From positions 1,006,501-1,070,500 of the forward strand of contig NZ_AP027370.1 of NCBI RefSeq assembly GCF_030296055.1: 64,000 bases of DNA, in the 5' to 3' direction. The notes below the pieces were generated by a model. The model was not told the origin of the DNA. It was given only the letters and a program-made list of their open reading frames with translations, and did not search any database. The position numbers and the translations under genes are program-made. The DNA comes from Hydrogenimonas cancrithermarum (GTDB lineage: Bacteria > Campylobacterota > Campylobacteria > Campylobacterales > Hydrogenimonadaceae). This document shows positions 1 through 9,376 of the stretch, in pieces (positions within the stretch are counted from its first letter, which is position 1; each line of letters opens with the position of its first letter).

Positions 1-104
1 ACAGCGCACTTGCCGGCGGCCCGGCAATCGGAGGGTCGCCCCAGACGACAGACGAAGTTGACACTGCTGCCGGTCCGGTATCCACCGTTTTGCATTCCGG
101 TTAT
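1..104. other. unassigned left edge
   Basis: I recognise nothing in these bases. They lie outside the duplicated DUF481 segment, which starts near 105, and do not match the sequence downstream of the intact DUF481 gene at 7200-7220. A minus-strand ATG near 95 opens a short Cys- and Gly-containing frame that runs off the window, but it has no convincing ribosome binding site. Confidence 0.3.
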
Positions 105-315
105 CCGGTTAGAAGCTGTAGACGATGCCTGCCGTTGTCGTCGTATCGGTTTTTTTCTTTCCGACAGGCGGGACGTTGTCGTATTTGAGCTCGAACCCGA
201 GGCGGAACGACAGCTTATCGACGATCAGCATCTTCAATCCGAGATCGATGACGGTTTCGACATCCTTGACCCGTTTCAAATTGTCGAGAACATCCCATGT
301 GGCCGTAAACTGATT
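105..315 (-). repeat. diverged copy of the 3' end of the DUF481 gene
   Basis: This stretch repeats bases 7221-7431, the last 69 codons and stop of the intact DUF481 gene, with roughly a dozen substitutions in about 210 bp. Identity starts at the shared TCCGGTTAGAAGCTG and ends abruptly after AACTGATT at 315, where transposase sequence begins. The divergence of about 5 percent means it is not a very recent duplication. It may come from an older rearrangement or from recombination with a related strain. The two copies bracket array 1 and the ATPase gene. Confidence 0.85.
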
Positions 316-510
316 CTCTTTGGGGCGGGCACGCAACTGGTTCTCCATACCGCGACACGCTTCCTCCATCCACTCCTCGATCTGCGCCGGTGTCAAATCG
401 TACTTACGCGACACTTCCGCCACTGTCGTTTTACCCTGGAATATATCCATCACGAGTTCCGCCTTCTTCTTGGCGGTCATCCGTTTAATTTCTGGTTGTG
501 ACTCTCCCAT
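109..510 (-). pseudogene. chimeric ORF: IS3-type OrfA N-terminus fused to DUF481 C-terminus
   Basis: The open frame is 133 codons and is a fusion of two unrelated proteins. Residues 1 to about 65 look like a transposase OrfA, with a helix-turn-helix (KTTVAEVSRKYDLT) followed by IEEW, as in IS3-family first reading frames. Residues 66-133 are the C-terminal beta strands of the DUF481 outer-membrane protein, in the same frame as the intact gene at 7227. No signal peptide is present, so the product could not be exported as a barrel. It is most likely a by-product of an IS-mediated deletion or recombination. A TATAAT on this strand at 532-537 and a purine-rich leader could still express it. Confidence 0.8.
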
Positions 511-566
511 TTTCTCTCTCCTGTCTCATGTATTATACATTGTGCAGGTGGTCTGGGGGGGGTCAC
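316..566 (-). mobile_element. left end of an IS3-type insertion sequence, truncated
   Basis: Read on the minus strand, the element begins TGACCCCCCCCAGACC at 565, a terminus of the kind seen in IS3-family elements. It is followed by a TATAAT at 532-537, a GA-rich ribosome binding region and the orfA start codon at 510. Only about 195 bp of orfA remain before the sequence switches to DUF481 DNA at 315. The second frame (orfB, with the DDE catalytic domain) and the other terminus are absent from the window, so the element cannot move by itself. Its terminus abuts the cas1 fragment, so insertion into cas1 is the simplest reading. Confidence 0.7.
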
Positions 567-572
567 TAAACA

Positions 573-965
573 TATTACAATGTCGTACTCAGTAAAACCT
601 ACAAAACGGAACTCGATCCCAGGATCGGTTTTCTACATGAGCCCAACTACAGAGCGCTGAGCCAGCATCTGGATATCGTCGAAATTTTCAAACCCGTCTT
701 AGGAGACAACCTGATTTTCACCCTTCTCAATCGTGAGCAGATCACCGCCAAATCTTTCAAAACGGATGCCGGACTAATCCGCTTTACCAACGAAGCGATC
801 AAAACCATCGAAACAGCCATGATCGGGAAACTGACCGAACAGATCAAAATCGGCACCCAACGTTTGACTTGGCGCCAGGTGATACGAAGAGAAGTCAACC
901 ATGTTAAACGTTGTATATGCGAATTCGATGCATATCAACCTTTCATTTACGAAAAATATCGATAA
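573..965 (+). pseudogene. cas1: cas1 3' fragment next to array 1
   Basis: The frame encodes about 130 residues that align with the C-terminal third of the intact Cas1 at 38561-39568, by eye close to 80 percent identical. It starts at the YNVVLS region. It keeps the helical-domain segment with the metal-ligand motif GFLHEPNYRALS and the following HLD..EIFKP, but lacks the N-terminal half and the first catalytic Glu. A TAA in the same frame at 567-569, at the IS junction, closes it upstream. It ends directly before the array 1 leader, the same cas1-leader-array order as in the intact locus. I infer a decayed adaptation module. Confidence 0.9.
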
Positions 966-1099
966 AGTGTTTTTTAAGAATAATTCATACCCTTGAAATC
1001 GGGTTCCGTAAACACTTTTTTAAAAATTAAGCATTGTTTCAGGGATTCTCTTAAAGACAAAAACTTGAAAAGTGCTATAATTATGGGGAATAGCTTGCT
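966..1099 (+). promoter_or_regulatory. leader of CRISPR array 1
   Basis: The leader is AT-rich non-coding DNA between the cas1 fragment stop and the first repeat. A TATAAT lies at 1076-1081, so transcription would start about ten bases before the first repeat. The final bases GGGGAATAGCT resemble a GGGAATAGCT in the array 2 leader, but there the motif lies about 100 bp from the repeats; otherwise the leaders differ. Orientation is supported by the perfect first repeat here and the degenerate repeat at the other end. Confidence 0.75.
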
Positions 1100-4000
1100 A
1101 TTCTGATGTACCCTATGGGAATTGAAACGTCCGAAAATCCTAAATTTCATAGTCCCTCGCTATACATTCTGATGTACCCTATGGGAATTGAAACAGATCA
1201 GGCTCTGCGCAGGTATCGCTCCGTAATGTATTCTGATGTACCCTATGGGAATTGAAACTCGCCTGCTGACGCGTCCACATCGTCCGCCATGACATTCTGA
1301 TGTACCCTATGGGAATTGAAACGAGATAACCCGGTATTTGTCTTTGTGTTTCGGATCCGATTCTGATGTACCCTATGGGAATTGAAACTCTTCGATATAT
1401 CCCAGATCGTCATAATCGTTAAAATTCTGATGTACCCTATGGGAATTGAAACTAGCAGAGCCTCAACCGATACGCGGGAGAGGGGGATTCTGATGTACCC
1501 TATGGGAATTGAAACTCCAGAACAATGGCAATATATCAAAGATACGCAAATTCTGATGTACCCTATGGGAATTGAAACTAAGCTCCCCAGCCGTAAGTAA
1601 CGGGCCATTCTTTTATTCTGATGTACCCTATGGGAATTGAAACCCTTCGTGAGTACACAATAGACATCGATCACGAAGGATTCTGATGTACCCTATGGGA
1701 ATTGAAACTGGCGAAATTGGCGAAAGATGTAGCATTAGGTAAATTCTGATGTACCCTATGGGAATTGAAACCCGATGAATTTTCATAATCTTCCTGCCAT
1801 TCTTCATATTCTGATGTACCCTATGGGAATTGAAACTTTCGCGATCGCTCGCGCGATCATCGAGCTGCATCCATTCTGATGTACCCTATGGGAATTGAAA
1901 CTTCAAGCGATAGACAAGCTCTTCGCCGTAGGTTCTGATTCTGATGTACCCTATGGGAATTGAAACTATCTGATCGACACGACCTACTACAAGGACCGCC
2001 TGATTCTGATGTACCCTATGGGAATTGAAACAGGTTTCCTTAAACCTAAAATCTACAAATTGTAAATTCTGATGTACCCTATGGGAATTGAAACATCGAT
2101 CTCCGGGTGTTCGGCCTTGAGCCGTTTGGATTCTGATGTACCCTATGGGAATTGAAACGAATGGTTGGTAGATGAAGGTAAATCGGCTATCGGAATTCTG
2201 ATGTACCCTATGGGAATTGAAACCGACATTATATCACGACTTCAATTCCGACATCTATTCTGATGTACCCTATGGGAATTGAAACTAACGGCTTGCAGCT
2301 CGTCTATCTCCAACCCACCGAATTCTGATGTACCCTATGGGAATTGAAACCGCATCATGACACGGACACGGACACGAACACGGAATTCTGATGTACCCTA
2401 TGGGAATTGAAACCCAGTGTGAACCTTGAATGATTCAAAGTTCTCTGTATTCTGATGTACCCTATGGGAATTGAAACGTGACACTTTTTTGTGGTTTAAG
2501 GAAAAAAGTAAAATTCTGATGTACCCTATGGGAATTGAAACTACGAATAGCGGATATTCAACGGACGATACACACAATTCTGATGTACCCTATGGGAATT
2601 GAAACTACTCTTCTTTAAACGCCTTCATAAGGTTATCTTATTCTGATGTACCCTATGGGAATTGAAACGTTTCGCTGTGGAGCGGATTTCCGCTCTCCGT
2701 CAATTCTGATGTACCCTATGGGAATTGAAACGGAATTTTTTGCCATTGATAGTCCACGATGAGTAGATTCTGATGTACCCTATGGGAATTGAAACTCGCT
2801 ATAAACATAAGAAAGTCATATGCTTCCTGCATTCTGATGTACCCTATGGGAATTGAAACAGTCTCATTTTGCCTCCTTTTTGTGTCGTATATCGATTCTG
2901 ATGTACCCTATGGGAATTGAAACCTGGTTTCACGTTCCTACAACCATGATCGACAGGATTCTGATGTACCCTATGGGAATTGAAACGACAATAGCGACAC
3001 GGTTTTTTCGCTTTGTTTCAATTCTGATGTACCCTATGGGAATTGAAACCCAGAATGATGCCGCGCTGTCGCAGCGCCTCGCGGAAATTCTGATGTACCC
3101 TATGGGAATTGAAACTAGACTCCATAATCCGTGAGAAAGAAGACCAGTTGATTCTGATGTACCCTATGGGAATTGAAACTACGCTGAAGGTGGCGGAAGC
3201 GTCACATCGCCGAAAAATTCTGATGTACCCTATGGGAATTGAAACTTCCACGGGGCTATTGAATCCCATGTACCGTATAAAATTCTGATGTACCCTATGG
3301 GAATTGAAACTCCTACACAATCGTGCGGTTGGGTATGGGAACAAAATTCTGATGTACCCTATGGGAATTGAAACTTCGACATATGCCAGGCTTCGCGGCC
3401 GTGTCGACCAATTCTGATGTACCCTATGGGAATTGAAACCAGAGCGGTGGAAGAGCGATAACGAATACGCCGTGAATTCTGATGTACCCTATGGGAATTG
3501 AAACTGTTTTCCTCGATCTCAATCTCACAAGCGAAACTATATTCTGATGTACCCTATGGGAATTGAAACACAGGTTTGCGATTGTATACGACATAATCCC
3601 CACTATTCTGATGTACCCTATGGGAATTGAAACTCCGAACGAGATAAAAGTTTTGCTTCGCAACAATATTCTGATGTACCCTATGGGAATTGAAACCGAA
3701 GTGGTGCAAAAAGTACGGTTTCAAAGGTGTAAATTCTGATGTACCCTATGGGAATTGAAACACTGCTGTAATCGATTGAAAATTTTCGACAACTGCTATT
3801 CTGATGTACCCTATGGGAATTGAAACGAGGCTATCAAGTGGGAGGGGTGACATGGAAATAATTCTGATGTACCCTATGGGAATTGAAACGCCGCCATGTT
3901 CCATCACGCCATATCACGTAGCTTATTCTGATGTACCCTATGGGAATTGAAACCTCATCAACGCCCCCCGGGCGGCCCGGGCCGGCTCCATTCTGATGTA

Positions 4001-5602
4001 CCCTATGGGAATTGAAACTGCCACTTGTTCCTATTCCGTTGATAGTGTCGTGATTCTGATGTACCCTATGGGAATTGAAACTGGGATAAATTTGCCGAAT
4101 CACCTTTCACAAAAGATTCTGATGTACCCTATGGGAATTGAAACTTGACTCGAAAAAATCAGCGAATTTCTCGTCGTCAGATTCTGATGTACCCTATGGG
4201 AATTGAAACGTTGTTTTTTTTGTCACAACTGTCACAACTATACATTCTGATGTACCCTATGGGAATTGAAACTTCGGGTCCGGCAGGCATTGCAAAAGCG
4301 AAAAGCATTCTGATGTACCCTATGGGAATTGAAACCAAGCTCTTCATGTGTTACTCTTTTCATTTTTTCCATTCTGATGTACCCTATGGGAATTGAAACA
4401 TCTGAAGCTGTTGGAGGCCTCTTTGAGCCGTGGATTCTGATGTACCCTATGGGAATTGAAACACGGCACTGCCGGAGATTTGCAGATCGCACAATATTCT
4501 GATGTACCCTATGGGAATTGAAACGTTTTTTCAACATCATGCGAATACCCCAATCTTTATTCTGATGTACCCTATGGGAATTGAAACCAGAAGCCGCGAA
4601 ACTCGGCATCAAAATCGAGTTGATTCTGATGTACCCTATGGGAATTGAAACTCTTCTCAACGTGTTTGCCATTCAGCTCGATTTCCATTCTGATGTACCC
4701 TATGGGAATTGAAACGCTGTAACTTCCGCATTCGCTGACACTGCTGTTTATTCTGATGTACCCTATGGGAATTGAAACATGTACGCGTCGATGAGGTTCT
4801 CAGGGTAGTTGGATTCTGATGTACCCTATGGGAATTGAAACTTTGATTTTGATCCTGCTCGGCTCGTCTCTTGGATTCTGATGTACCCTATGGGAATTGA
4901 AACCACGGTATATCATCACGACACGCCACTCATATCAATTCTGATGTACCCTATGGGAATTGAAACTTAACACTGAATTGTAATATAGCATCTGCACAGA
5001 CATATTCTGATGTACCCTATGGGAATTGAAACTCGACGATGAGCTGGATGTCGAACGTGCCGTCTCCATTCTGATGTACCCTATGGGAATTGAAACCACT
5101 TGTTACACGGGTCTTTTTTGTGGCAGTGTATTCTGATGTACCCTATGGGAATTGAAACTCAGGACCGCAACCAGACACATTGCTAACCCAACCAATTCTG
5201 ATGTACCCTATGGGAATTGAAACTAACGAAGGAAGCAGGGGGAGGGGGATTCGGGCCGCTATTCTGATGTACCCTATGGGAATTGAAACTCCAGGACGAT
5301 ATAACATGGCACCGGAGGGGGCAAAGCATTCTGATGTACCCTATGGGAATTGAAACAGTATGGGTGGAGTGAAGAACGTCGATTCTACCCCATTCTGATG
5401 TACCCTATGGGAATTGAAACTTGTTTCAGATATGTGGGTATGTGATTAGCGGCGTACATTCTGATGTACCCTATGGGAATTGAAACCTGCCACGCAAGCC
5501 TAAGAAGCCGTGTGCCCATGATTCTGATGTACCCTATGGGAATTGAAACTACCAGTATGCAAGCACCGCGATTTTATGCCCCTTATTCTAATGTACCCTA
5601 TA
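1100..5602 (+). CRISPR. CRISPR array 1: 70 full repeats of 29 bp plus a degenerate terminal repeat
   Basis: I counted 70 identical 29-bp repeats, starting ATTCTGATG and ending GGGAATTGAAAC, from 1100 to 5549. Spacers are 33-38 bp. A degenerate partial repeat follows at 5585-5602 (ATTCTAATGTACCCTATA), giving 70 spacers. The 3' octamer ATTGAAAC is the usual 5' handle of mature type I-B crRNA. The degenerate copy marks the trailer end, so transcription is on the plus strand from the leader at 966-1099. No intact cas genes adjoin it. The nearest set is about 31 kb beyond the trailer end of the array, next to array 2. Four spacers (at 1579, 2732, 3762 and 4273) have identical or variant partners in array 2. 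Confidence 0.98.
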
Positions 5603-5834
5603 CCTGCTCGTTCAGGGCGATCTTCTGCTTGATCGCATCGCGCGCGTTGGACGAGGCACTGAGAATGTCGCCTCTGCCTCTCTCCCATGCCGCGACTCTC
5701 GCCTCCGCCTTGGCGATCCGTCGGGAGTCTCTGGAGGCCAGGGCCGCCTTCAGCTCCTCTTTTCGAAGATACTCAGGGAATTGGATAAAAAATGTCGGCT
5801 TGATTACACTTATGGATTGAATATGCGAAGTCAA
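5598..5834 (-). pseudogene. gene remnant abutting the array 1 trailer
   Basis: The frame is 78 codons and its stop codon lies inside the degenerate terminal CRISPR repeat. The C-terminal 55 residues are rich in Ala, Arg, Lys and Glu (EELKAALASRDSRRIAKAEA) and use GC-rich codons like the host, whereas the first 20 codons are AT-rich like the neighbouring ATPase gene. The break suggests an internal fragment of a larger coiled-coil protein captured at the array end. I do not recognise the family. It could be meaningless readthrough. Confidence 0.35.
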
Positions 5835-7015
5835 TATAAAAACCCAAACAGCCAGAGAGGAATTTTGTTGCCAGAGCCTATTTCTATGTCATCGGCTGCC
5901 ACAAAAGAGTTTTCCATATCTTTTATCTGCTTGAAACTTTTACGTTTGCCTCCTATCTCAAACAGGTATGTATCATCTACTAAAAAATCACCTTTTTTGG
6001 GAATTGAGAGTGTGTGCTCAAACAGCATACTTGCGAAAAACACTTCTCTTATTGTGCCAATTTGAGCTTTGTCGCAATAGCTGTAGTGTAAGTTTGTATT
6101 GTTTAGGTAAATTTTTTCCGGTTTGGTAAAAATATTGTCTCCTTTGCTTTTGGCTCTTATCACTTTTAAAATTTTGGCTCCGTTGAGATACTCCAAATAT
6201 CGATAGAGGCTTCTGTAATCTTCACCCATCTCCATTTTTGCAAGGAGCTCTTTGATGTTTGGGGTATATGGTTGCCACTCGCATATGAGTCTTATGAGCT
6301 TTTTTAGATTTCGTATATTTTGATACTCGATGTTGAAAATCGATGGAATATCCACCTCTAAAACGGTGTTTATCGTTTCATTGAGCTTTAAATAGTAGTT
6401 GCTTTTTTTATCGAAATAAAATGGGTAATAACCAAATTGCAAATACTCTTGAAAGAGAGTTGTTTTATTAAATTTGTCTAATAAATCGGTAGCTATTTCG
6501 ATGTGGTTTTGTAAGATGTCCTCCAAGCTAAAACTCGGCAGTTTCATGCCGCTTTTTAATTCTATAAACTCCCTGAAACTAAGTCCCTCAATTTCATAAA
6601 TGACTGCCCTTCTGCTAAGGTCTGCTTTTGCATTATCTATTTTTAGGGCACTACTGCCACTAAAGATCACCTGCAGATCCAAAAAGTCGTATATCTTTTT
6701 TAGTTCGGTTTCAAAGCCTGGATATTTATGGATTTCATCGATGACCAAAAGATCTCCTTGCTCTTTGGAAAAAGCAAGTGCCAAATCGAACAAAGAATCT
6801 ATAGTAATGGAGTCGGCACTGATATATAACTTTTTGTGCTTTGGTATTTTTGACTCTTTGATATATTGCAAAAGGAAAGTGGTTTTACCAACCCCTCTGG
6901 CTCCAATAATGCCTGTCAATCTGTCGAAATCAATTTTATCGAAGAAGTATCGTTTATAACTTGCTATTTTTTTTTGTAGAAGTAGCTGTTGTAATTCTCT
7001 TGCCTCTTGCAACAT
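5831..7015 (-). CDS. AAA-family ATPase with C-terminal DUF4143-like domain
   Basis: The protein is about 394 residues. It has a P-loop (GARGVGKTT) near residue 40, a Walker B (LLVIDEIHKYP) near 90, a sensor segment (VIFSGSSAL) near 117, and a C-terminal half resembling the DUF4143 nuclease-like domain that usually follows AAA_14 ATPases. The cellular role of this family is poorly defined; members are often found in mobile or defence-rich DNA. The gene is far more AT-rich than its neighbours, a sign of transfer. I prefer the ATG at 7015 (AAGG eight bases upstream) over an in-frame TTG at 7039. It sits between array 1 and the DUF481 gene, with no operon partner. Confidence 0.8.
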   Translation of the reverse strand: MLQEARELQQLLLQKKIASYKRYFFDKIDFDRLTGIIGARGVGKTTFLLQYIKESKIPKHKKLYISADSITIDSLFDLALAFSKEQGDLLVIDEIHKYPGFETELKKIYDFLDLQVIFSGSSALKIDNAKADLSRRAVIYEIEGLSFREFIELKSGMKLPSFSLEDILQNHIEIATDLLDKFNKTTLFQEYLQFGYYPFYFDKKSNYYLKLNETINTVLEVDIPSIFNIEYQNIRNLKKLIRLICEWQPYTPNIKELLAKMEMGEDYRSLYRYLEYLNGAKILKVIRAKSKGDNIFTKPEKIYLNNTNLHYSYCDKAQIGTIREVFFASMLFEHTLSIPKKGDFLVDDTYLFEIGGKRKSFKQIKDMENSFVAADDIEIGSGNKIPLWLFGFLY

Positions 7016-7036
7016 TTGAAGCCTTGGTTTGATATG

Positions 7037-7101
7037 CAAATCAAAATAATTATACTTTTAATTGATATAGATGTCAAACAAAATAAACATATTTTGATTT
7101 G
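7037..7101. repeat. 11-bp inverted repeat upstream of the ATPase gene
   Basis: CAAATCAAAAT at 7037-7047 is matched by ATTTTGATTTG at 7091-7101 in very AT-rich DNA just upstream of the ATPase start. It could be an operator pair for autoregulation or a trace of a mobile-element end. No function can be shown from sequence. Confidence 0.5.
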
Positions 7102-7143
7102 AAGATCAAATATTTTATGCTGCTGAGTACTAGAAATATCTGA

Positions 7144-7180
7144 AAAACGATGCGATGCATCTATGCAATCGCATCGTTTT
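7144..7180 (-). terminator. strong intrinsic terminator after the DUF481 gene
   Basis: A 13-bp perfect stem (AAAACGATGCGAT, loop of 11, ATCGCATCGTTTT) lies 47 bp downstream of the DUF481 stop codon. A and T runs flank the stem on both sides, so it may also stop plus-strand transcription. Confidence 0.85.
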
Positions 7181-7226
7181 TGTTCTCTCGCAAAACACTC
7201 TGTCTATGTTTTAGTTTCGGTTCCGG

Positions 7227-7937
7227 TTAGAAGCTGTAGACGATGCCTGCCGTCGTCGTCGTATCGGTTTTTTTCTTTCCGACAGGCGGGACATTGTCGT
7301 ATTTGAGCTCGAACCCGAGGCGGAACGACAGTTTGTCGACAATCAGTATCTTCAATCCGAGATCGATGACGGTTTCGACATCTTTGACCCGTTTCAAGTT
7401 GTCCAAAACATCCCATTTGGCCGTAAACTGATTGTCGTTGGTCATGTTGTAGGTATAGTCGAGTCCGCCTTTGAGATAGTAGAAGTTGTCGGATGGCTCG
7501 TCCGTGAAGTTGCTACGTCGATACTGCAGACCCGCCTTGCCTTTGAGAAACTGCTTCTCATCTTTGAAAATGTTGTAACCGAGACCGGCACCGAAGTTAT
7601 ACTGCTGGTTGTACCCCTCGAACGTATTTCTGAGAGCGGACGCTTCGCCGTAGGTGAAAACGTCGCCGTTGTAGTAGTGGTTGACATCGTAAAAGAGTCG
7701 ATAGCGCTCGTCGCTCTTCTCTCCGCTCTTTTCACCGTAGAGGATATCCACTTTCGTATGCATGTCCGTCTTTTCGTCGTATTGGTAGTCGTTTTTATAG
7801 ACACCGTTGAAGGACTGGCTGTCGGTATTGCCCGTCGAACCGATGTATCCCAGTTCGACCGACTGCTTGAAGGTTCCCGCCGGCTCTGCCGCCCATAAAG
7901 AACACCCTGCCAATGCGATTAGCGCCACTCTTTTCAT
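7227..7937 (-). CDS. DUF481 outer-membrane beta-barrel protein
   Basis: The protein is about 236 residues with an N-terminal signal peptide (MKRVALIALAGCSLWA) and alternating aromatic/polar beta strands ending in Phe (AGIVYSF), typical of outer-membrane barrels. It matches the DUF481 (YdiY-like) family, whose function is little known. A LAGC motif in the signal region could suggest a lipoprotein, but cleavage after LWA fits better. The ATG at 7937 has an AGGAG eight bases upstream and is preferred over the ATG at 7943. The last 69 codons are duplicated at 105-315. Its -10 region (TGTTAAAAT) closely resembles that of the divergent rimO. Confidence 0.85.
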   Translation of the reverse strand: MKRVALIALAGCSLWAAEPAGTFKQSVELGYIGSTGNTDSQSFNGVYKNDYQYDEKTDMHTKVDILYGEKSGEKSDERYRLFYDVNHYYNGDVFTYGEASALRNTFEGYNQQYNFGAGLGYNIFKDEKQFLKGKAGLQYRRSNFTDEPSDNFYYLKGGLDYTYNMTNDNQFTAKWDVLDNLKRVKDVETVIDLGLKILIVDKLSFRLGFELKYDNVPPVGKKKTDTTTTAGIVYSF

Positions 7938-8055
7938 ATTCATTACTCCTCTTGTAAAAAATACCGGATTTTAACACAATCTTCGTGAACTTATCGCGAA
8001 GTCGGACGCTTTTCAGATTATGTTAAAATTCGAAAAAAAAGAGTCTGGAAAATAT

Positions 8056-9369
8056 ATGAACAAAAAATTGCATATCGTCTCTTTGGGATGCACCAAAAAC
8101 CTTGTCGATACCGAAGTGATGCTGGGCCGGCTGAAAAGATTCGAGATGACCGATACACCCGATGAAGCCGATGTCATCATCGTCAACACCTGCGGATTCA
8201 TCGATGCGGCGAAAGAGGAGAGCATCCAGACCGTACTCGATCTTCACGAAAAGCGGAAAGAGGACTCCGTTCTCGTGATGGCGGGATGCCTCAGCGAACG
8301 CTACAAATCCGAACTGCAAAAAGAGATGCCGGAGGTGGATATCTTCACGGGTGTCGGCGACTACGACAAAATCGACGAACTGATCGTCAAACGCCAGAGC
8401 CGTTTCACGCCGCACGTCTTTCTGGCCGACGAAAACCACGAACGTGTCGTCACCGGATCGCGTTCGCACGCTTACATCAAACTCGCGGAAGGGTGCAACC
8501 AGACCTGCAGTTTCTGCGCCATTCCCGGTTTCAAGGGCAAACTTCACTCCCGTACGCTCGAAAGCGTCGTCAAAGAGGTGAAACACCTCGTCGACCGGGG
8601 TTTCTTCGACTTCAGTTTCATCTCTCAAGATTCCAGCAGCTATCTGCGCGACCTCGGGACCGATGACGGGCTCATCGAACTGATCGGGGCGATCGAAGGG
8701 GTCGAAGGCGTCAAGAGCGCACGTATCCTCTACCTCTATCCAAGCACCACCTCGCCGGAACTGATCGAGACGATCGCCGCTTCGAAAGTTTTTCAGAACT
8801 ATTTCGACATGCCGATCCAACATATCGATCCACGTGTGCTCAAAACGATGAAACGGGGCATCGGGAGCGACAAGATCAAAACGCTCCTGAACGCCATGAA
8901 AGCCGTACCGGAGAGCTTTGTACGCACCAGTGTCATCGTCGGCTTCCCGACCGAAACCGAAGAGGAGTTTCAGGCGCTGTGCGACTATATCGGAGATTTC
9001 GGTTTCGATCGTGTCAACATTTTCGAATATTCCGATGAAGAGGGGACGAGCGCTTTCGAACTGACGCCGAAGATCGATGCCGAGACCATCCACAAACGCG
9101 CCGAAAAACTTGGAAAGATCGTCAAAAAGAGCACCGAAGCGTCCTTGCGAAAAATGGTCGGAAAAAGAGTCGAGATGATCGTCGAAGGCCCCAGTGAAGA
9201 ACACGACTTTCTCCTTTCGGCCCGGCCACTTCTGTGGGCCCCGGAGATCGATGGAGAAGTACTGATCAACGACAGCGAAATCGAAGGTGTGACATTCGGA
9301 AACGCTTACCCTGTCGAAGTGACCGAACTGGTAGGGCGACAGCTTCTCGGGCGCATCGTCGCCGACTGA
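8056..9369 (+). CDS. rimO: ribosomal protein S12 methylthiotransferase RimO
   Basis: RimO adds a methylthio group to a conserved Asp of ribosomal protein S12, using S-adenosylmethionine and two [4Fe-4S] clusters. The 437-residue protein has the N-terminal cluster cysteines at 12, 46 and 78, the radical SAM motif CNQTCSFC at 147/151/154, and a C-terminal TRAM-like domain. Assignment to RimO rather than MiaB rests on the start (HIVSLGCTKNLVDTE) and on the presence of a separate MiaB at 13485. The ATG at 8056 has GGAA upstream, and the longer frame from 8020 adds a non-conserved stretch. tilS follows after 7 bp, so the two probably form one transcript. Confidence 0.95.
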   Translation: MNKKLHIVSLGCTKNLVDTEVMLGRLKRFEMTDTPDEADVIIVNTCGFIDAAKEESIQTVLDLHEKRKEDSVLVMAGCLSERYKSELQKEMPEVDIFTGVGDYDKIDELIVKRQSRFTPHVFLADENHERVVTGSRSHAYIKLAEGCNQTCSFCAIPGFKGKLHSRTLESVVKEVKHLVDRGFFDFSFISQDSSSYLRDLGTDDGLIELIGAIEGVEGVKSARILYLYPSTTSPELIETIAASKVFQNYFDMPIQHIDPRVLKTMKRGIGSDKIKTLLNAMKAVPESFVRTSVIVGFPTETEEEFQALCDYIGDFGFDRVNIFEYSDEEGTSAFELTPKIDAETIHKRAEKLGKIVKKSTEASLRKMVGKRVEMIVEGPSEEHDFLLSARPLLWAPEIDGEVLINDSEIEGVTFGNAYPVEVTELVGRQLLGRIVAD

Positions 9370-9376
9370 CGAACCG

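Noticed and set aside
1243-5820. Open frames across array 1 encoding repeated phrases such as SIPIGYIRI and SHRVHQN
   Set aside because: They are translations of the CRISPR repeats and spacers; the 29-bp repeat with variable spacers explains them fully.
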